From: an uncultured Collinsella sp.
Lineage (GTDB): Bacteria; Actinomycetota; Coriobacteriia; Coriobacteriales; Coriobacteriaceae
DNA length: 64,000 bases
Reading direction: 5' to 3'
Assembly (NCBI GenBank): GCA_900542085.1
Contig: UQMK01000008.1
Span: forward strand, 1 to 64,000
The translations under genes and the position numbers were made by a program. The notes beneath the pieces are model-generated. The model saw only the letters and a list, made by a program, of their open reading frames with translations. It searched no databases and had not been told where the DNA came from. How positions within the stretch are numbered: position 1 is the stretch's first letter; the number at the start of each line of letters is the position of its first letter. Shown here piece by piece: positions 9,411 to 19,063 of the stretch.

Positions 9411-9806
9411 ATGCAAAAGCTCCTTGCGCAGATCATGAAGTTTGGCGTCGTCGGCGTCATTGCCACCGTCATCGACTTTGGCATCATGAATCTGCTCCAC
9501 TACGGCCTGGGTCTCAATATCCTGATCGCCAACACCAGCGGCTTTATCGTCTCGCTCATCTTTAACTACGTCGCGAGCATGAAATACGTATTTGCACACA
9601 AGGAGGGCATGAGCCGCCGCCGCGAGTTCATCATCTTTGTCGTGTTGTCCGTTATTGGCTTGGCGCTCAACGATGGCATCGTGCTGGCCCTCAACGCCGG
9701 CCTGGGCCTCGAGGCCAATATCGCAAAGATTTGCGCTACCGCGCTGGTCATGGTCTACAACTTTGTAACGCGCAAGATCTTCCTGGAGGGCGAGCAAACC
9801 AAGTAG
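9411..9806 (+). CDS. GtrA family membrane protein (first copy)
   Basis: A 131-residue protein with four predicted membrane spans and the GtrA fold: KFGVVGVIATVIDFGIMNLL, NYVASMKYVFAHKEGMSRRREF, and a final charged MVYNFVTRKIFLEG. GtrA-like proteins are proposed to help move polyprenyl-phosphate-linked sugars across the membrane for surface polysaccharide or teichoic-acid decoration. It shares the signature YVF.H.EGMSR.REF with the gene at 10027, so the two look like an old tandem duplication. Confidence 0.85.
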   Translation: MQKLLAQIMKFGVVGVIATVIDFGIMNLLHYGLGLNILIANTSGFIVSLIFNYVASMKYVFAHKEGMSRRREFIIFVVLSVIGLALNDGIVLALNAGLGLEANIAKICATALVMVYNFVTRKIFLEGEQTK

Positions 9807-9830
9807 CCCGGCCTCCTCGTTGCACTACGG

Positions 9831-9880
9831 GGCCCACGGACGACGCGCGTCGAGCGCTGCGTTGTTCGTGGGCCTTGCTC
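9831..9880 (+). terminator. Hairpin between the gtrA genes, likely terminator
   Basis: Sixteen-base arms (GGCCCACGGACGACGC / GCGTTGTTCGTGGGCC) pair fully when two G-U pairs are allowed, followed by TTGCTCGTTT. The T tract is interrupted, so termination may be partial. Confidence 0.6.
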
Positions 9881-10026
9881 GTTTACGGCAAGATTTGCAA
9901 CGTTTGCGGATTGCCTCTTGAATATTTGGCGAGTTCGTATAGTTCTTGCCAAAGACCTTACGTTTCCCATGCAAAAGCTCTAAAGTATCTCGTTGCTCGA
10001 TTCGTCAACGCATTGGATGTGATTAC

Positions 10027-10434
10027 GTGCGCAAGGCACTGGCACAACCTCATACCAAGCAATTCCTCAAGTTCGCTGTCGTGGGTCTTATCTCCTTTGG
10101 CATCGACTGGGGTATGCTCATTGCGCTCGTCGAGCTGTTCCACCTCGACTTTTTGATGAGCACCACGATCTCGTTTACCACGTCCGTCGTGGTCAACTAC
10201 TGGCTCAGCATGAAGTACGTGTTCGACCACCGTGAGGGCATGAGCCGCAAGCGCGAGTTCACGATCTTCACCATCCTGTCGGTGATTGGTTTGGGCCTCA
10301 ACGACCTGTACATGTTTGTGGGCGTCACGTTTTTGAGCATCGGCTACCAGGCCATGAAGGCAATCGCAACGTTCTTGGTCACCTGGTACAACTACTTTAG
10401 CCGTCGCTTATTCCTCGAGGGCGCACAGTCATAG
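10027..10434 (+). CDS. GtrA family membrane protein (second copy)
   Basis: A 135-residue four-span GtrA protein. Core motifs are KFAVVGLISFGIDWGML, VNYWLSMKYVFDHREGMSRKREF and TWYNYFSRRLFLEG. The start is taken as GTG at 10027 (VRKALAQPHTKQ) because this gives the usual short N-terminal tail. A longer frame from a TTG at 9946 would add a non-membrane, poorly conserved leader. It lies 220 bases after the first copy with a hairpin between, so it probably has its own promoter. Confidence 0.85.
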   Translation: MRKALAQPHTKQFLKFAVVGLISFGIDWGMLIALVELFHLDFLMSTTISFTTSVVVNYWLSMKYVFDHREGMSRKREFTIFTILSVIGLGLNDLYMFVGVTFLSIGYQAMKAIATFLVTWYNYFSRRLFLEGAQS

Positions 10435-10460
10435 TTTGTTCGACATTTGCTTGAAGGTAT

Positions 10461-10494
10461 AACCGGTTGGAATTCTCGTTCCGACCGGTTTTTT
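10461..10494 (+). terminator. Rho-independent terminator after gtrA
   Basis: Stem AACCGGTTGGAA / TTCCGACCGGTT with a six-base loop, then a run of T, 27 bases after the stop codon. Confidence 0.9.
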
Positions 10495-10533
10495 GTTTGC
10501 CGAGAGACCCGGCGACCCAGTCCTCTACGCATG

Positions 10534-10573
10534 AAAAACGGGCGGCCCGGATGTTTGTCCGAACCGCCCGTTT
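10534..10573 (-). terminator. Terminator of the DUF4430 surface operon
   Basis: Read on the minus strand, AAACGGGCGG pairs with CCGCCCGTTT and is followed by TTC; the stem lies 21 bases after the stop of the 286-residue DUF4430 gene. The A-run on the other side makes it symmetrical, so it may work in both directions. Confidence 0.8.
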
Positions 10574-10593
10574 GGCGCGTTATGTCGAGGTAT

Positions 10594-11454
10594 CTAGCCC
10601 GTTACGTAATACCAGACTACGCTGTCGCCATTGGAAAGAACGTAACTGCTGCAAGCCATTTTGGGCGGTACGCCGTTGACGGAATACATCCAGCCGCTCG
10701 TGCTGCCGTGCTCCTTCTCAGCCAAGCCGCCGATAGCTGCGACATACGTGCCATACGGCGAACCATGCGCATTCACGGAAAGGCCCAGAGCGCACAGGGC
10801 ATCGTAGACCGTGGCGCCCTCGTTAAAGGTGAACGTGCCGCCAGACGAGACAGGATTGCCCACGGCGCTCGAAGTTACCGAGACCGTCACTGTGACATAG
10901 CCATGCTGCTGCGAGCCGCCCTGATTGCCCGCAGAGGCGCTGCCGCCGTTGGATGCAGACCCACCGCCAGACACCGAGCCGCCGCCCGAAGAAGAGCCGT
11001 CAGAAGAACTCGATCCACCGGTGGATTCAGGGCCCTGTCCAGCAGATGCGTTGTTGGACGTCTTGCCGTCCTTGCTTTCGGACTTCTTCTCCTTCGAATC
11101 CTTTTTTGAGTCCTTCGACCCGTCCTTCGCATTGTCCGAAGATTCGGAGTCCTTGGGCGCAGCCTTGCCCGAAGCGGTAATCGAGCCGGAAACCGACGCA
11201 TCCTTGGCAACGACGCTCTCCCCTGTCACAGCCTGAGCGATCCAATCGATGGACCATGCACCGCTGGAAGAAGGTTGGACAAAACCCAGCGACACAACGA
11301 TCAAGACGATGCAGACGGCCGTCAGAGCGCCAAGCAGCGTCCTGCGCCGAGGGGCGGACGCCGCCGAGGCGGCGCCCTTTTTCTTTGCATCGTCGAGTTG
11401 AATGAACGACGAGTCGGGCTGCTTGGAGTCGGCGTCCTGAGGTTTATTGGACAC
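10594..11454 (-). CDS. Membrane-anchored DUF4430 (transcobalamin-C-like) protein
   Basis: A 286-residue protein with a cytoplasmic N-terminus, one membrane span (about 37-58, LLGALTAVCIVLIVVSLGFV), a long low-complexity linker rich in Ser, Lys, Asp and Gly (about 85-185), and one C-terminal DUF4430 domain: GGTFTFNEGATVYDALCALG, YVAAIGGLAEKEHG, SGWMYSVNGVPPKMACSSYVLSNGDSVVWYYV. This domain resembles the C-terminal beta domain of transcobalamin. GTG at 11454 is chosen because AGGTGAGG sits just upstream; an in-frame GTG at 11463 lies inside that site. The gene follows the 2485-residue gene by 9 bases and should share its riboswitch-controlled transcript. Role inferred: displays a corrinoid-binding domain outside the membrane. 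Confidence 0.8.
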   Translation of the reverse strand: MSNKPQDADSKQPDSSFIQLDDAKKKGAASAASAPRRRTLLGALTAVCIVLIVVSLGFVQPSSSGAWSIDWIAQAVTGESVVAKDASVSGSITASGKAAPKDSESSDNAKDGSKDSKKDSKEKKSESKDGKTSNNASAGQGPESTGGSSSSDGSSSGGGSVSGGGSASNGGSASAGNQGGSQQHGYVTVTVSVTSSAVGNPVSSGGTFTFNEGATVYDALCALGLSVNAHGSPYGTYVAAIGGLAEKEHGSTSGWMYSVNGVPPKMACSSYVLSNGDSVVWYYVTG

Positions 11455-11463
11455 AGTCCTCAC

Positions 11464-14400
11464 CTACCGACGCTTGGTGAATACGAACACACCGATGACG
11501 GCAAGACCGATCACGCCGGCCGCCACACCAGCGATGGCGAGCGGATTGAAGCCAGACTGCTGCACAGGAGCCTCAGCGGACTTCTTATCAGACTTCTTGC
11601 TGTCCTTCTTGTCGGACTTGTCGGAATCCTTCTTGGAATCCTTGCCGTCCTTGGTTTTGGTCTTGGTCGTGGTCGACGACACAGGCTTCTGCCCAGGCGA
11701 AACGGCACCGCCGCTCTGCTGGCCGTTTGTGCCGTTACCGGGGTCAGAACCAGCACCGGCATTACCCGAGCCGCCATTAGAGCCAGAGCCACCACTACCG
11801 CCAGGGTTAACGGCATTCTTGGTCCACTTGGCATAGAGCGTCATATCGGCCGTCACGACGTCCTTGGCGAAGTCCCACTTCTCGCCTTCGGCGGTGTACC
11901 AGCCGAGGAACGTATATCCGTCGCGGGTTGGGGCAGCCGGCTCGGAAACCATCTTGTTCTTGGCAACATAACGCGGTGCGACGTACGAACCGCCCTGTAC
12001 ATCGAACGCAACTCTCCAGGACTCGGCACCCGCTAGCTTAAAGAGGCGTCCCGAGTCATTGGCGTAGTACAGGTTGCCCTTCTCATCACAGATGATAGAA
12101 GCGGTGCAGTATTCACGATACTTTGCGTCGGGCGTGAATATCATTTGCGCCGCATCGTCGCCCAGTTTATAAGCGTAAACGCCACCGGGCAGAGCGTTGC
12201 AGGTGAAGTACACGTACGTGTCGTTACCTTGAACCGAGACGAGCGGGGTGCTCTTGGACTCGCCCTTGTCTGCGCGGATGCTCTTTTTAACGCTCATAGT
12301 GCTCAGATCGATGACAGAGAGCGTTCCGTAACCCTCGATGTCCATGCCGCAGACATACGCCAGGCCGTTGCTCACTGCCGGCGTAGAGGTGGAGATGGCC
12401 GCGAAGGCAACGGGCTTGCCCTCGAGGGTCAGCTTGCCCCCGCTGCGACGAATCTTGTAGAGCGTTCCGTTATCGCGGGAGACCGCGAGATACGTGCCGT
12501 CGCCGTTCTCGCCAACCTCGACGGCAATGATGCCGGAGCGAACGGGCGTGCCTACGCTTACGCTCGAGAGCTCTTTGCCGTTGGAGCCATCAATGAGGGT
12601 AACCTTACCGGACTCGTTACCGATGATGATGTCGTCACCGGAGGCCGCAGCGCCCGCCCAGTAGTAGCCCTCGTTCTCGTTGGTCTCGGACTTCTTTTTG
12701 TCTGTTGTCCAGTCCACTTTGCCTGAAGCCAGGTCAACGCACACGAGCGCACCTTCTGAACCGTCGACAACAGTGAAGCCTGCGTAGGCCTTGCCGCCGG
12801 AGATGGTCACGGACGTGAGAGCTTGGGTATCTTTGATCCCGAGCGAAGGGGTCTTGTATCGACAGGCTATCGAGTACTGCCCATCCTTCTTGTCCAGAAC
12901 AAAAATGCCGAGCGAGCCGTCCTCAAAAGGAACAACCAGATAGCCGTCTTTATAGGCGGGACGGCAGAAGTAGCCAATGTTCGCGCCAATAGAGCAGCTC
13001 GCAAGCTCCTTCTTTCCGGTTTCAGAATCTATGAGCACAATGCGGTTGCCCTTAACCGCGCAAATATTACCGTCGATAATGAGCAAGTCCGAAACGCCTT
13101 TTGCATCGCCCTTGATATCCGCGGGCTCATCCCACGCAGATTCAGCCGCACCAGACGGAGTCGGCACTTCGGCAACCGAGCCATTGACTTTGCCGCCGGC
13201 AAACGCAGGCCAGGCAGAGTCGAAGTTAGACTTAGGCGCGTTGGGGTCGGTCGTGAGGGCATCGGGGTCAGGCAGCTTGTCGCCAGCCGTATAGACCCAG
13301 GCGATAGACTTCGCGTCCTTCAGCTGGACGCTGCCCGCGCCCAAATCGGAAGGCTTGCCATCGATAAAGAGCTTCCAGTAAGCCCCAGTCGTGGAGTCCC
13401 ATGCGAGCGTTCGCTCATCAAACGGCGATGTAATTGAGTTGAGGAACCAGCCCCATGTACCCGTACCATAATCCGCAGAGATGCCACTCTGCTTGAAGGC
13501 AAGTTCAGTCGCATCAGCCACGGTCGCGGTATCAACCATGGTGTAGTCAGCTGCAGGCGCCCACGTCTGAACATTACCGCCGCTGTCAACACCGATAATC
13601 TGCAGGGAAGCCTTTGTCTGCCCAGGCATAGTACCGTCAGAGCCGTAGACCCAGGAAACTTTGTCACCGGCCTTGAGCGTGTAGTTACCGGCGCCCACAT
13701 TTGCGAGCTTGCCGTTGACAAAGAACTGCCAGTAATTCCAAGTGGAAGCGTCAACCTTTTCGGTCGAGAGCTTTACGTCCTCATCAAACGGAGAGGTGAG
13801 CGAGTTGAGGTACCAGCCGTAGGAGCCCGTCCCGGTGTCGGCGCCAATGCCAGCCTGCTTGAACACCTGCTCAGAGAGCTCAGCCGCGGTCGAGCCCTCC
13901 TTCACTTGGATAGTCGTGGGCTGAGCCCAGGTCTGCTGGCTACCGTCCTTAGCCTGGCCAACAACCTCGCAGCTCACGGAGAGCTGGTCGGTGGGCGCCG
14001 GGTCGCCGTACTTGGAGTAGCACCAGACGACCGAGTCGCCGGCCTCGAGCACGTAGCCGCCCGCACCAACCGATGCGGCCGTGCCGTTGATGAAGAGCTG
14101 CCAGTACGCTCCGGTCTGCGAATCATAGCCAAGCGTTCGGCCCGCGTCGACAGGCGAGGTGATGGAATTGAGGTACCAGCCCCAGGTTCCCATGCCGTAA
14201 TCGGCGGTGAGGCCGTGCTTCTTGAAGAGCGCCTCAGAGAGGTCGGCGGCGGTAGACCCCGTTTTTAACGTGTACGGCTCGGCGGCGGTCCAGGTCTGCT
14301 GGTTGCCATCGGCATCGATGCCGATAACCGAGCATGTTGCTGTAACCTCAGGAGCGACCTGACCACTCGTTCCAAGCACGGTCACTGTCGCAGAGACGTC

Positions 14401-17400
14401 CTGGTTGGCGAGCTTTGCGTACGTGGCATTATCCGGATAGCGCTTGGCGTAACGCGCGTACTTCTCACTGGAAAGGCGAGAAGTAATGGTGACCTTGGTG
14501 TTGTACTCAGGCTGCGTGACAAGAAGGTTCTCCGCAGAGATGACACCAGTGTCGCTCGACTTGAAGAGGCGCCACTGCTGGCCGCTCATGTCGTCGTAGC
14601 CCTCGAGCTCAACCGGGACGATGCCCGAGCCCGCAGCGTCGGTAGACGCCTTGTCGTAGCTCCACGCGAGCTTACCATCGGCGTCGAGATACGCCTTCTG
14701 GAAGGCATGCATATTTGCGGTCACGCCGGCGGCGTCCTGGCCGTCGAGGATGGCCTCGGCGTAGCCCGCCTTGGCGGCCTCCATGAGCTTAAGCTCATTG
14801 TCGAGGTCGGCCTGATCCTGCGGCGCAACCGTGAAGTCAAGCGTCTTTGTGGCAGTGACCTCAGCGTTGTTCTTATCCGTAACCGTGCAGGTGAGTTTCG
14901 TGGAGACGGCGCTCTTACCGGCCTCGGGACGGAAGACCGTGCCCTTATAGCCGTTGAAGGTCACGTCATCGGTGCTCGCGGAGTACTCGACCTTATAGTA
15001 TTTTCCGTCGACGCCGAGCGTGCTCGTGCGCGGCATCTGGAGGTCATCGGTCAGGCCGTCCTTATTGGCAACCGCATCGGTACCGGAGTACTTGATGTTG
15101 TTGTAAATAAACGCCGCGTCGACCTTCTCCTGCAGCGCCTTCTTGTCGGCAGCAACCTTCTCGGGGTCGCCCTTGACGGTCACGGTGAAGTCGTGCGTGC
15201 CCTCGACATCGCTCGGGCCGCCCTTCACAAACGAAACCGTCGCGGTCAGCGTAACGGCGCGATCGCTCGAGGCGCGCGTCACCTTGCCGGTGTAATCGCT
15301 CCAGCCATAGCCGGACGGCCAAATGGCGTCGCCGTCGGAGCTCTTCCAGCTAACCTCGAACTTGCTCTTGGAGCCCGCGCGGTACGGAAGCGTGAGGTTG
15401 GACGTAACGGACTCGGCCGAATCGCCCGCAGCGTAACCGATGGCAACCTGCTCGGCGGCATCGTCGAGCATCTGCTGCACACGAGCCTCGTCCCAAGCCA
15501 CCTGAACCGTCTTGTTGGGCTGGTAATACTCGGTCTTCTCGCCATCGCGCGACAGTTCAAACGCCACATCGGCGCTACGCAGACCGTCGATGTTGTAACC
15601 GGTGTAGTCGTTGGGGTCAATGAAGAAGAACGTTACATCGCCATTGGTCTTGTCCTGCGCATCGGAGATGCCGACCGTGGCCTTGGCGTCCTCAGCCTTA
15701 AAGAGCACGCCGCCCTCGGAGACCTTAACGTCAACGTCGGTAAATCCCAGATCAGCAAGCTGTGCCTTCAGCGCATCATTGACGTTGCCGCCCTTGGCGC
15801 TGTAGTCAACAACAATCTGCTTGTTAGCATCGTTGAGCTTTTGGACTGCAGCCTCGAGCGAACCCGCGGCGATAACCTTGTTGGTGGAGACGAGCTCGAC
15901 CGTCGAGCTTCCGCTCGTGGCGACAGCCTTCAGATACTTGCCAGCAGCAGATGCCGAGACCGTCGCCTCGGCGCCCGACATATCGGACAGCAGCGTCCAG
16001 TCGGCCGCGGGAGCCTTCGCGTCGTCGGCCGCATACCAAGCAACAGTCGCCTGACCGGTGACGTCGATACCATTGGTGGCCGAACCGTCGGCGCGCTTGG
16101 CCTGCGCCGTCGCCTTAACGCTATCACCTGAGACGAGATGGGTCGTATCGCTATTGATCTGCGGCGTAGTGGTCACGCGCAGCAGGTTATACTCCCCCGC
16201 CGCGGTAACGCTGTCCGACGAAACCCATTCAACCGTGTTGTCGAGAGCGCTCGCCGTGAGTTTGATACGCTTGCCGATGAGGGGATCGTTGAGCGTCAGC
16301 GCACCGGTCTCGGCGTCAATGCCGTCGGTGACTTCAACCCAATCCGAATCATCCTCGCCCTTGGCATACCAAGCGAGCGTGAGCTTAGCGTCCTCGGGCA
16401 GATCGGAATCAGACCAGCTCGAGGAGCCGGGAATCTTCACGCGCGGCGTGAGCACCGTGCCAACGGAGAGCGTCGTCGAAGAAGCCTCGTTGGGCGCAAC
16501 GGACTTGAGCTTGTACTGACCGGCAAGCGTCACAGGGCCAACGGGGTCGACGGACTGCGTACCGCCGTAGGTGCTCTTCTTCTCGGTGCTCTTCACCGAG
16601 TTCTTGCTCGTGGCGATCACACGAATGTACTTGCCCACCATATCGGCCGTGGGCGTGTACGTTGCGGAGTCGGTCGAATCGGGAATGTTGACGAAGTGGC
16701 TGTCGTAGGAGCTCTTGTCGTTGGAGTACTGCCACTGATAGTGGACCGTGTCCGTCGCGGAGACGTCAGTGTAGTAGTTGCCCTTGGTCGCCTTGGCCGT
16801 CAGAACCTTGCCTGCGGCAATCTGGCCAGATGCCAACGCGCCCTCAACCGTCACACCGTAAAGCTCAACGGAGCCAGCCTCGACAACGAGAACAGCACTC
16901 GACTTCTCGTCACCAAAACCGCCGTTAGCACATGCCACGACATATTTACCGGCGTAGGACGCATCGGGTGCAAAGGTATTGGTGGCCGCGCCATCGATCT
17001 TCGTCGTGCACGTCTTCGCTGTATCGCCGCAGTACCACGACCACGCGACGCGCTCGTTGGCGGTCACATCACCCGAAGCCGCATTGGCGGTCGCCGTGAT
17101 AGCTTCGCCCGCATTGACCTCGCCCGTCTTATCGAGCTTAACGCTCGTGATGTTGACGGAGCCAGCGGCACCAATGCGGCTCGTGCCCTTAGTAGTGTAA
17201 TCGCTGCCGCCAATCTTTGCGGTTACATGGCAACGGACCGACTTGCCCTCGTAAGCCGCGAGCTTAAGGGTACTCGACGTCGCACCTTCAATATCGGTGT
17301 AGATGCCGCCCTTGACATCTGCGACCTGCCACTGGTAGCTCAGCTTCGAGGAATCGATGTAATCGGAGGCGTCCTTCTTCTCTTTAGCAAGGGCTTGGAC

Positions 17401-18921
17401 GGTGTCGTCAACGGTATAGACAAAGGTGCCGGAGGTGGAGCCTTCGGGGGCCAGGATGGCGGAGTAGATGTCCACAGCACCGGCTTGCTTGAAGGGACCC
17501 ACGCCGTAGCCGGTCGACCAAGCACCAAAGGCTACATCATTGGCGCCCGCGTTCGCAGACACTGAGACATAGTAGCCCTCAAGGTCGTCAGTCACCGTAA
17601 ACGTGGGGCCGGACTCCCCCTCGATGGTCTCCCACTTTGTGGAGCTGCTGGGCGCCGGCGTGCCCTTGTACTTCTTCCAGGTGTAGGTGACCTTGGAGTT
17701 GTCGACGTAAGAGGGGCTGTAGCTCGAACCGGTGTACGCCTTAGCCGTGAGGGTCGCGCCGATCTCCGTGGAAGGCGCAGAAAGCTCGACGCCGGCGAGC
17801 TTGACCGCGCCGGCCTTGAGCACGGCGTCGCTCGTCGTGGCCTCAACGTCGTTTACCCCGGCGCTTGCCTTGACCTTGACGTACTTGCCCTCGAGAGCGT
17901 CGGTTAGCGTGAGGGAGGCAGTCGTCGCGCCTTCAATCTCGGCCCAGCCGGAGTTTTTGTTGGTCGACTCGTACCAGGTGTAGGTCACCTTGGTGTCGCT
18001 CGCGGCGGGCGTGTTGTACGCAGTGTACGGCGTAGCGGTCAGAGTGTCGCCAACGGCGGGAGACGAGCTACTCAGCTTGACGGAGTAGAGGTTTGCCTGC
18101 CCAGCGCCCAACACGGGACCGGGAATGTAATTGGCATTGATGCCCGAGCCATAAGAGACGGAGGGGCCGTAGTAGTCCTTGCCACCCGCCGTCACCTTGC
18201 AGATGAAGTACTTGCCCACCATGGCGTCGGTGACGGTAAGGGACTGCTCATGGCCTACGACCTCGGTGTAGTCGGAGACGTCGTTGCTTGTCTTAACCGT
18301 GCCAGCAAGCCAGGTGTAGGTCCAGGTGCCGGGGTTGGAAACAGACTGAGTTTCGGTGGTGGGGTCACCCCAATAGTCCTCGGTCTCCACCTCGTCATAC
18401 ATGTTGGCCCAAAGCGTGTCGCCCGCGCTGAGCGCACCAGACTTCCACTGGAAAGAAGAGGCGTTGTCCTTATCCTTGGAATCCTGAATGTAGACCTTGG
18501 CATCGCTCGTAAGCGTCGTGGCGGAAGCGGCAACGGCCTTCGGCTCGCCCTGCTCCGAGGCGACAGATGCTGCCGCCGCAGGGTTCTCGGCGTTGGCGGC
18601 GTCATCGGCTGACGCGCTATCGTTGTCTGCGGTATTCGTGCCGTCCTCGGCGGCATTCGTGCCGTCCTCAGCAGCGGCGCCATTCGAGCCAGCATCGGCA
18701 ACCGCGCCCTCGCCGGCAGCCGAACCCTCGCCCGGCGTTGTCGCCTGCGCCACGGCCTCGGCAATGCCCTCGGCGCCCTCGGCCCACATCTGGGCGGGCG
18801 TGGTGCCAAAGGCCATCGCGAAGGCCAGGAATGCCACCAGGCCGCGCTTGGCTACTCCACGGACAATCGCTCCATGACGACGCCACGAGGCGCGCTGGCA
18901 CTCGTCCTCAAACATATCCAT
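11464..18921 (-). CDS. Giant surface protein: Ig-like, 3x DUF4430, beta-propeller
   Basis: A 2485-residue exported protein. Order: signal peptide with hydrophobic core GLVAFLAFAMAFG (about 26-40); Ala/Asp/Asn-rich linker; about eight Ig-like modules (about 140-1020) with a recurring TYTWY...IEGAT...LEGKYVKV pattern; aBig-type bacterial Ig-like modules (about 1150-1500); three DUF4430 domains (about 1517-1637, 1645-1763, 1767-1880), each with QTW, GWYLNSITSP-like, YWQLFINGK-like and GAG.Y.L..GDSVVWCY-like blocks; a PQQ-type beta-propeller (about 1896-2300; LIDSETGK, VDLASGK, LIDGSNGK blades); one InlB-type B-repeat (about 2302-2370); a Lys/Asp/Ser-rich stalk; a C-terminal membrane span ending FVFTKRR. 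No LPxTG-like signal, so anchoring is by the membrane span. The ATG at 18921 follows AGGAG; the frame continues upstream but enters the riboswitch. Inferred role: capture of cobalamin or other corrinoids at the surface. Confidence 0.85.
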   Translation of the reverse strand: MDMFEDECQRASWRRHGAIVRGVAKRGLVAFLAFAMAFGTTPAQMWAEGAEGIAEAVAQATTPGEGSAAGEGAVADAGSNGAAAEDGTNAAEDGTNTADNDSASADDAANAENPAAAASVASEQGEPKAVAASATTLTSDAKVYIQDSKDKDNASSFQWKSGALSAGDTLWANMYDEVETEDYWGDPTTETQSVSNPGTWTYTWLAGTVKTSNDVSDYTEVVGHEQSLTVTDAMVGKYFICKVTAGGKDYYGPSVSYGSGINANYIPGPVLGAGQANLYSVKLSSSSPAVGDTLTATPYTAYNTPAASDTKVTYTWYESTNKNSGWAEIEGATTASLTLTDALEGKYVKVKASAGVNDVEATTSDAVLKAGAVKLAGVELSAPSTEIGATLTAKAYTGSSYSPSYVDNSKVTYTWKKYKGTPAPSSSTKWETIEGESGPTFTVTDDLEGYYVSVSANAGANDVAFGAWSTGYGVGPFKQAGAVDIYSAILAPEGSTSGTFVYTVDDTVQALAKEKKDASDYIDSSKLSYQWQVADVKGGIYTDIEGATSSTLKLAAYEGKSVRCHVTAKIGGSDYTTKGTSRIGAAGSVNITSVKLDKTGEVNAGEAITATANAASGDVTANERVAWSWYCGDTAKTCTTKIDGAATNTFAPDASYAGKYVVACANGGFGDEKSSAVLVVEAGSVELYGVTVEGALASGQIAAGKVLTAKATKGNYYTDVSATDTVHYQWQYSNDKSSYDSHFVNIPDSTDSATYTPTADMVGKYIRVIATSKNSVKSTEKKSTYGGTQSVDPVGPVTLAGQYKLKSVAPNEASSTTLSVGTVLTPRVKIPGSSSWSDSDLPEDAKLTLAWYAKGEDDSDWVEVTDGIDAETGALTLNDPLIGKRIKLTASALDNTVEWVSSDSVTAAGEYNLLRVTTTPQINSDTTHLVSGDSVKATAQAKRADGSATNGIDVTGQATVAWYAADDAKAPAADWTLLSDMSGAEATVSASAAGKYLKAVATSGSSTVELVSTNKVIAAGSLEAAVQKLNDANKQIVVDYSAKGGNVNDALKAQLADLGFTDVDVKVSEGGVLFKAEDAKATVGISDAQDKTNGDVTFFFIDPNDYTGYNIDGLRSADVAFELSRDGEKTEYYQPNKTVQVAWDEARVQQMLDDAAEQVAIGYAAGDSAESVTSNLTLPYRAGSKSKFEVSWKSSDGDAIWPSGYGWSDYTGKVTRASSDRAVTLTATVSFVKGGPSDVEGTHDFTVTVKGDPEKVAADKKALQEKVDAAFIYNNIKYSGTDAVANKDGLTDDLQMPRTSTLGVDGKYYKVEYSASTDDVTFNGYKGTVFRPEAGKSAVSTKLTCTVTDKNNAEVTATKTLDFTVAPQDQADLDNELKLMEAAKAGYAEAILDGQDAAGVTANMHAFQKAYLDADGKLAWSYDKASTDAAGSGIVPVELEGYDDMSGQQWRLFKSSDTGVISAENLLVTQPEYNTKVTITSRLSSEKYARYAKRYPDNATYAKLANQDVSATVTVLGTSGQVAPEVTATCSVIGIDADGNQQTWTAAEPYTLKTGSTAADLSEALFKKHGLTADYGMGTWGWYLNSITSPVDAGRTLGYDSQTGAYWQLFINGTAASVGAGGYVLEAGDSVVWCYSKYGDPAPTDQLSVSCEVVGQAKDGSQQTWAQPTTIQVKEGSTAAELSEQVFKQAGIGADTGTGSYGWYLNSLTSPFDEDVKLSTEKVDASTWNYWQFFVNGKLANVGAGNYTLKAGDKVSWVYGSDGTMPGQTKASLQIIGVDSGGNVQTWAPAADYTMVDTATVADATELAFKQSGISADYGTGTWGWFLNSITSPFDERTLAWDSTTGAYWKLFIDGKPSDLGAGSVQLKDAKSIAWVYTAGDKLPDPDALTTDPNAPKSNFDSAWPAFAGGKVNGSVAEVPTPSGAAESAWDEPADIKGDAKGVSDLLIIDGNICAVKGNRIVLIDSETGKKELASCSIGANIGYFCRPAYKDGYLVVPFEDGSLGIFVLDKKDGQYSIACRYKTPSLGIKDTQALTSVTISGGKAYAGFTVVDGSEGALVCVDLASGKVDWTTDKKKSETNENEGYYWAGAAASGDDIIIGNESGKVTLIDGSNGKELSSVSVGTPVRSGIIAVEVGENGDGTYLAVSRDNGTLYKIRRSGGKLTLEGKPVAFAAISTSTPAVSNGLAYVCGMDIEGYGTLSVIDLSTMSVKKSIRADKGESKSTPLVSVQGNDTYVYFTCNALPGGVYAYKLGDDAAQMIFTPDAKYREYCTASIICDEKGNLYYANDSGRLFKLAGAESWRVAFDVQGGSYVAPRYVAKNKMVSEPAAPTRDGYTFLGWYTAEGEKWDFAKDVVTADMTLYAKWTKNAVNPGGSGGSGSNGGSGNAGAGSDPGNGTNGQQSGGAVSPGQKPVSSTTTKTKTKDGKDSKKDSDKSDKKDSKKSDKKSAEAPVQQSGFNPLAIAGVAAGVIGLAVIGVFVFTKRR

Positions 18922-19063
18922 TTGTCTCCTATTGTCTGCACTTGGAGCATTGCCCAGCGGCTGCCCCACGTCATCGCGCATATTGCGCTTGAGTACCCCC
19001 ATCGGGGTCCCCCTTCCCTCCAGAGCCCAACGCGTACCGGCGGCATGCGCCGCGCCCGCGTGC

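Noticed and set aside
11500..11560. LPxTG wall anchor on the giant protein
   Set aside because: The C-terminus is a stalk, membrane span and KRR tail with no LPxTG or LAxTG motif.
14707..17565. Two long plus-strand open frames opposite the giant gene
   Set aside because: High-GC antisense frames produced by codon bias; the proteins are Arg/Val/Gly-rich and show no family.
14000..17900. Direct repeats resembling an array
   Set aside because: Repeats are long, diverged and in-frame, encoding Ig-like and DUF4430 modules; no CRISPR spacing.
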